From: Pelargonium cotyledonis
Lineage: Eukaryota; Streptophyta; Magnoliopsida; Geraniales; Geraniaceae
DNA: 21,729 nucleotides
Reading direction: 5' to 3'
NCBI GenBank assembly: GCA_036897625.1
Contig: JAYMTA010001115.1
Location: forward strand, 1-21,729
The notes under the pieces are model-generated. The model saw nothing but the letters and a program-made list of their open reading frames with translations, ran no database searches and was not told where the DNA came from. Position 1 is the first letter of the stretch. Each line of letters begins with the position of its first letter. This document shows, in pieces, positions 19,301 to 21,729 of this stretch. Both the position numbers and the translations under genes were made by a program.

Positions 19301-20874
19301 GATCAGAAAAGAAAATGAATTTCAAAGATAAAAGAGAATTCATGTTTTCACCTTTCAAACATAGTGTCAAAAGACTCAAAATCGAATGACAAATGACAAT
19401 GAGGAACATCGATGACTTGGCAACATTTAAAGTTATAAAGCAATGGGATTCGGACATTAATAGATAACATTTTATCCTCTAATTCAGTGCAACATTGAGT
19501 TGTACATTTATTGGTTGCAGTTATAAAGCAATGCGATTCGGACATCAATTAATGACATTTTGTCCTCTAATCCAGTGCAATATTGAGTTGTACATTTATT
19601 GGTTGCAGTAATACATAAAATCACAAGGCTGAAGCAAGTCTTAGAAAATATGAAAATCCTCACATTTAGTGCATACAATGCTGCAACTGCTGACTGATGA
19701 TCAAAAAAGGTAGCGAAGGCAACAACCTGCAACCATAAACCTATCTTCTTCAGACAATTTGAAGATGATTTCAGAAACTAGATATGAAAAATATTAACAA
19801 ATTTACAAGCATGAAGAAAAAAAAATGGAACATGTTAATCATCAAACAGGGTCCCCATTACAAACTGCCGAACAAACAATGGAAGATGAAAGAAGGTTTA
19901 GATTATAGATTACTCCCTTCGTCCCAAAATGAGTGTCTTGGTTTCTATTATGAGAAGAATTGAGAGGTTAGCTAATGTTGTACATTTCCTCCTGTAGCCT
20001 CGTGAACATGTGTTTACAAGCTCAAAAGATATTAGCTAAATTACCATAGGGACACTATTGGTAATTCATGCATAGCATAACTACCTAAAATTGAGAGGCG
20101 ACACTCATTTTGGGATTAAATTACAAAATAAGCAGACACTCGTTCTGGGACGGAGGGAGTAACCGAATTATCCTTATCCGTGTTTCACAACCACAAGGGT
20201 TTGTTTCTGTTCTCTTTCCATTCCTGAAGGATGTTCATTTCTTAACTAAATTTCATCCGCCAGCCAAAAACTTTTTTTCTAATCAATGTTCTAAATTATG
20301 GAATAATAGAAGTTAACCAAGTAATTCCCCACCACCAATAGATCATAAACCTCTACTCTTGTAACCTAAATAGTAGATAATTGGATAACTCTCTATATCT
20401 AATAATCTACCATCAATCCAAACCTGGAAAACTAAAAAAAATCCATTCAATTAAACCCTAATCGAATACTTCAACCAGTGAGCTCTGCTTGAAAGACAAC
20501 TTCTCAACAAATGCAAAACATAATTCAGAACCACAATAATTAGAAAAAAAATTCACCATATCAATCAAATTCAACAAAAACAAAGTCTCAATACCTGCCA
20601 TGCCCTAACAACAAGACTGTTCAAAGACGACAACTAATTAAATTTCTCGGGAACCAAACGGAAAACAAATGACCTGATTGCCGCGACCGGTGTACTTGAG
20701 CTGGCAGGAGTCGAAACCTTGGCGGCGACGGAAGAGATTGTGAATCTCCCGGGGCTTGACGTCGTCCGGCAGCCCCGCCACGAAGAGAGTGTTGATGTCG
20801 CTCCGCTCTCCTTGATGTAGCGGCGGCGGCGGCGGCGGTTGCAAGTAGTATGGATCGTAGGGCTGGTACGCCAT
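16289..20874 (-). CDS. Two-RRM RNA-binding protein (RBPMS/WHI3-like plant family)
   Basis: Ten coding exons on the minus strand join in frame: 20674-20874, 19664-19726, 18948-19029, 18792-18866, 18541-18619, 18352-18397, 17696-17805, 17466-17535, 16421-16503, 16289-16325; 846 nt, 281 aa. The start is the first ATG of the frame and opens MAYQPYDPYY. A poly-Pro run (residues 13-18) precedes RRM1 (about 28-113; RNP2 LFVAGL 30-35, RNP1-like VVAFATF 68-74). An acidic Ser/Asp/Ala-rich linker (about 117-195) leads to RRM2 (about 197-276; RNP2 LFIANL 199-204, RNP1-like MPVAFADF 234-241). It ends in a basic tail, YARSKMRKGAR. RRM pairs of this type bind single-stranded RNA; the target is unknown. From memory it resembles Arabidopsis AT3G21215/AT2G42240-type proteins. 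Its introns carry several transposon relics. Confidence 0.92.
16666..16881. mobile_element. MITE with 20-bp terminal inverted repeats (216 bp)
   Basis: GGATTCTTGGATTTGATTTG at 16666-16685 is inverted at 16862-16881 with one mismatch (GGATTCGTGGATTTGATTTG). Subterminal sequence includes the partly palindromic CCAATTGGATCCAAA. Size and structure are those of a MITE; the superfamily is not certain (Mutator-, hAT- or Harbinger-related). It lies in intron 8 of the RRM gene. Confidence 0.7.
16970..17178. mobile_element. Stowaway-type MITE (Tc1/mariner), 209 bp
   Basis: The left end CTCCTTCCGTCTCAAAATAA is a variant of the well-known Stowaway end CTCCCTCCGTCCCAAAATAAG. The right end, GACACTAATTTTGGAAAGGGG, is a more diverged inverted copy. 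TA dinucleotides flank both sides (16968-16969 and 17179-17180), as expected for TA target duplication. It sits in intron 8 of the RRM gene, directly beside the SINE at 17191-17365. Confidence 0.85.
17191..17365 (+). mobile_element. tRNA-derived SINE (Au-like), antisense to host gene
   Basis: The head contains a polymerase III box A (TGGTGTAAGGG, 17201-17211) and box B (GTTCAAGTC, 17245-17253) at tRNA-like spacing. The phrase GGCTTGGTGTAAGGGTAAGG is characteristic of Au-type plant SINEs (from memory). TACTAATAC at 17179-17187 and 17366-17374 is a likely 9-bp target duplication, extended imperfectly by T/A-rich bases. The left copy starts at the TA target of the neighbouring Stowaway element, so the SINE inserted at the edge of it. 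It lies in intron 8, opposite to the RRM gene. Confidence 0.8.
19433..19608. repeat. 88-bp perfect-length tandem duplication in RRM intron 2
   Basis: Unit 1 (19433-19520) and unit 2 (19521-19608) align without gaps. By eye they differ at 8 of 88 positions, about 91% identical. Both begin TTATAAAGCAATG and end TTATTGGTTGCAG. It lies in the 634-nt intron 2 (19030-19663), and the exon 2 to exon 3 junction reads through cleanly without it. Confidence 0.9.
19913..20159. mobile_element. Second Stowaway-type MITE (247 bp) with duplicated right terminus
   Basis: The left end CTCCCTTCGTCCCAAAATGA and the right end (inverse CTCCCTCCGTCCCAGAACGA) are Stowaway termini, with TA at 19911-19912 and 20160-20161. 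A second right-end-like copy, GACACTCATTTTGGGA, lies inside at 20100-20115. It is 35 bp inward of the outer one (20135-20150) and matches the left end better. The element is in intron 1 of the RRM gene. Confidence 0.9.
20821..20838. repeat. (CGG)6 trinucleotide repeat encoding poly-Pro
   Basis: Six CGG units on the plus strand read as CCG on the minus strand and encode the six prolines at residues 13-18 of the RRM protein. Such tracts vary in length between strains. Confidence 0.9.
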
Positions 20875-21600
20875 TGCAGATGAAGACACGGCAGTGAATC
20901 GTAGGGCTCACCGGAGAAGGCGCTGGTCGGCGACGGAAGTGGCGGTTGGGACCAGACGCGGGAGGAGGAGGGCTAATCGTAGAAACTTAACAATCGTAGT
21001 TTTATTTTTATTCTTTTAGCGGATTTATTAATTATTATTATTGAGGCTATTTCATTTTAGTTCTCCAACTAATAATTTTGTTTAAAATTGTTCGAAAACC
21101 GAGTTATGATTTATTGTTAGAGACTCTAAGTTAGGACACAAGATATATAAATTCGAGTGGGCACGGAAAGCTCACAAATTTATTGAAGCGGATATAAGTG
21201 TTAATTGATAATGTGAAATCACCTTATCGACTTGAATTAGTTGAATGATATTCTTGAATCTCTTATAAATCTGTGAAATCTCAACCATAATTTATAGGCC
21301 GAGACTCTAAGCTAAGACACAAGACAAGTAAATCTGAACTGCTTCAATTATAAGCACAATTGTAGTGTTTGATAGCCTGAGAATGTCAATTTGATTTGTG
21401 ATGATTTTACTTAAATAATAATAATAATAATTAAACAAAATTTATATTTAGAAAAGTAAATTTTTTTAATTTATTCTTTATTCTCGTCCAAACAACATAA
21501 ATATTGCGAGAGATCAAATTTAATTTTTTTGTGTAAAAATTACAATAATGTAAATGAAAAAAAAAAAAAAAATCTCACAATTTTCAAAAATTGAAACGAA
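20875..21600. promoter_or_regulatory. Divergent intergenic region between the RRM gene and the next gene
   Basis: This 726-bp region separates two start codons pointing away from each other and should hold both promoters. On the RRM side (minus), the first about 100 bp are GC-rich with a CCTCCTCCTCCCGC tract near 20958-20972. An A/T-rich AATAAAAATAAAAC stretch lies further up near 21001-21014. On the plus side, AT-rich DNA includes an (ATA)n tract (21417-21432) and an A-run (21556-21572) close to the start codon. No strong TATA box is decisive for either gene. Confidence 0.5.
21120..21333. repeat. Two 33-bp direct repeats 181 bp apart
   Basis: GAGACTCTAAGTTAGGACAC.. at 21120-21152 and GAGACTCTAAGCTAAGACAC.. 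at 21301-21333 match at 28 of 33 positions by eye. They lie in the divergent promoter region and may be a small duplication or repeat fragment. Confidence 0.7.
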
Positions 21601-21729
21601 ATGAACACAAATTCGAATTTCCCACCAAAATTCAATCAAGTCGAAGATGACGAAGCTCCGTCGCCGGCGATCAATCCGCCGCCGCCTTCCTCGTCACTCT
21701 CCAAATCATCCGTGTTCCTCATCACGGCG
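21601..21729 (+). CDS. N-terminus of an unidentified gene, cut by window end
   Basis: An ATG with G at -3 opens a 43-codon frame that runs off the window; an in-frame TGA lies just upstream at 21592-21594, so this is the first possible start. The peptide begins MNTNSNFPPKFNQVEDDEAP, then has a PPPP run and a Ser-rich stretch. It turns hydrophobic (SVFLITA) at the edge, which could be the start of a membrane anchor. Base composition shifts to C-rich third positions, as expected for coding DNA. The family cannot be named from this much sequence. Confidence 0.65.
   Translation, partial: MNTNSNFPPKFNQVEDDEAPSPAINPPPPSSSLSKSSVFLITA

Noticed and set aside
19348-19732. Minus-strand frames with repeated ATNKCTTQ.CT.LEDKM peptide
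   Set aside because: They are readings of the 88-bp intronic tandem duplication; exon 2 joins exon 3 in frame without them.
1-21729. CRISPR arrays, bacterial operons, LTR retrotransposons or virus-derived sequences
   Set aside because: No regularly spaced palindromic repeats, no reverse transcriptase, integrase or capsid motifs, and no long terminal repeat pair were seen.

Overview
This window is nuclear DNA from a flowering plant, most likely a eudicot. The evidence is AT-rich intergenic DNA, short T-rich introns with GT..AG borders, plant-type MITEs and a tRNA-derived SINE, and two proteins whose closest relatives (from memory) are plant families. The exact species cannot be told. I found no CRISPR, operon, tRNA, rRNA or viral element, and no new multi-gene system. 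The new content is in gene structure and in nested transposon relics.

Layout: positions 1 to about 7,860 hold no convincing protein gene. This stretch contains the end of a hAT-like foldback element (1-84), microsatellites, an ACGT-core (G-box) cluster (1144-1201), degenerate GTGTCGTG-rich repeats, and a GC-rich block flanked by a 17-bp direct repeat with an A-tail that looks retroposed (3226-4065). It also contains an isolated GC-richer block with a TCP-type motif (about 5041-5340) and a degenerate repeat array (about 6940-7560).

Positions 7,866-13,720 (+) hold a receptor-like cytoplasmic kinase gene: TATA box, long 5' leader with probable introns and an upstream ORF, then nine coding exons that splice in frame to 751 aa (USP-like N-terminus, Ser/Thr-rich linker, protein kinase domain). 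Positions 13,721-16,288 are an intergenic stretch between two convergent genes, with degenerate repeats and a short hAT-like foldback element (15850-15991).

Positions 16,289-20,874 (-) hold a gene for a two-RRM RNA-binding protein, ten coding exons and 281 aa, including a 37-nt last exon that is easily missed. Its introns carry two Stowaway-type MITEs, a third MITE, a SINE and an 88-bp tandem duplication. After a 726-bp divergent intergenic region, a third gene begins at 21,601 (+) and leaves the window after 43 codons.

The three genes have no evident shared pathway. The kinase is probably a signalling protein and the RRM protein probably acts on RNA; their adjacency looks incidental.
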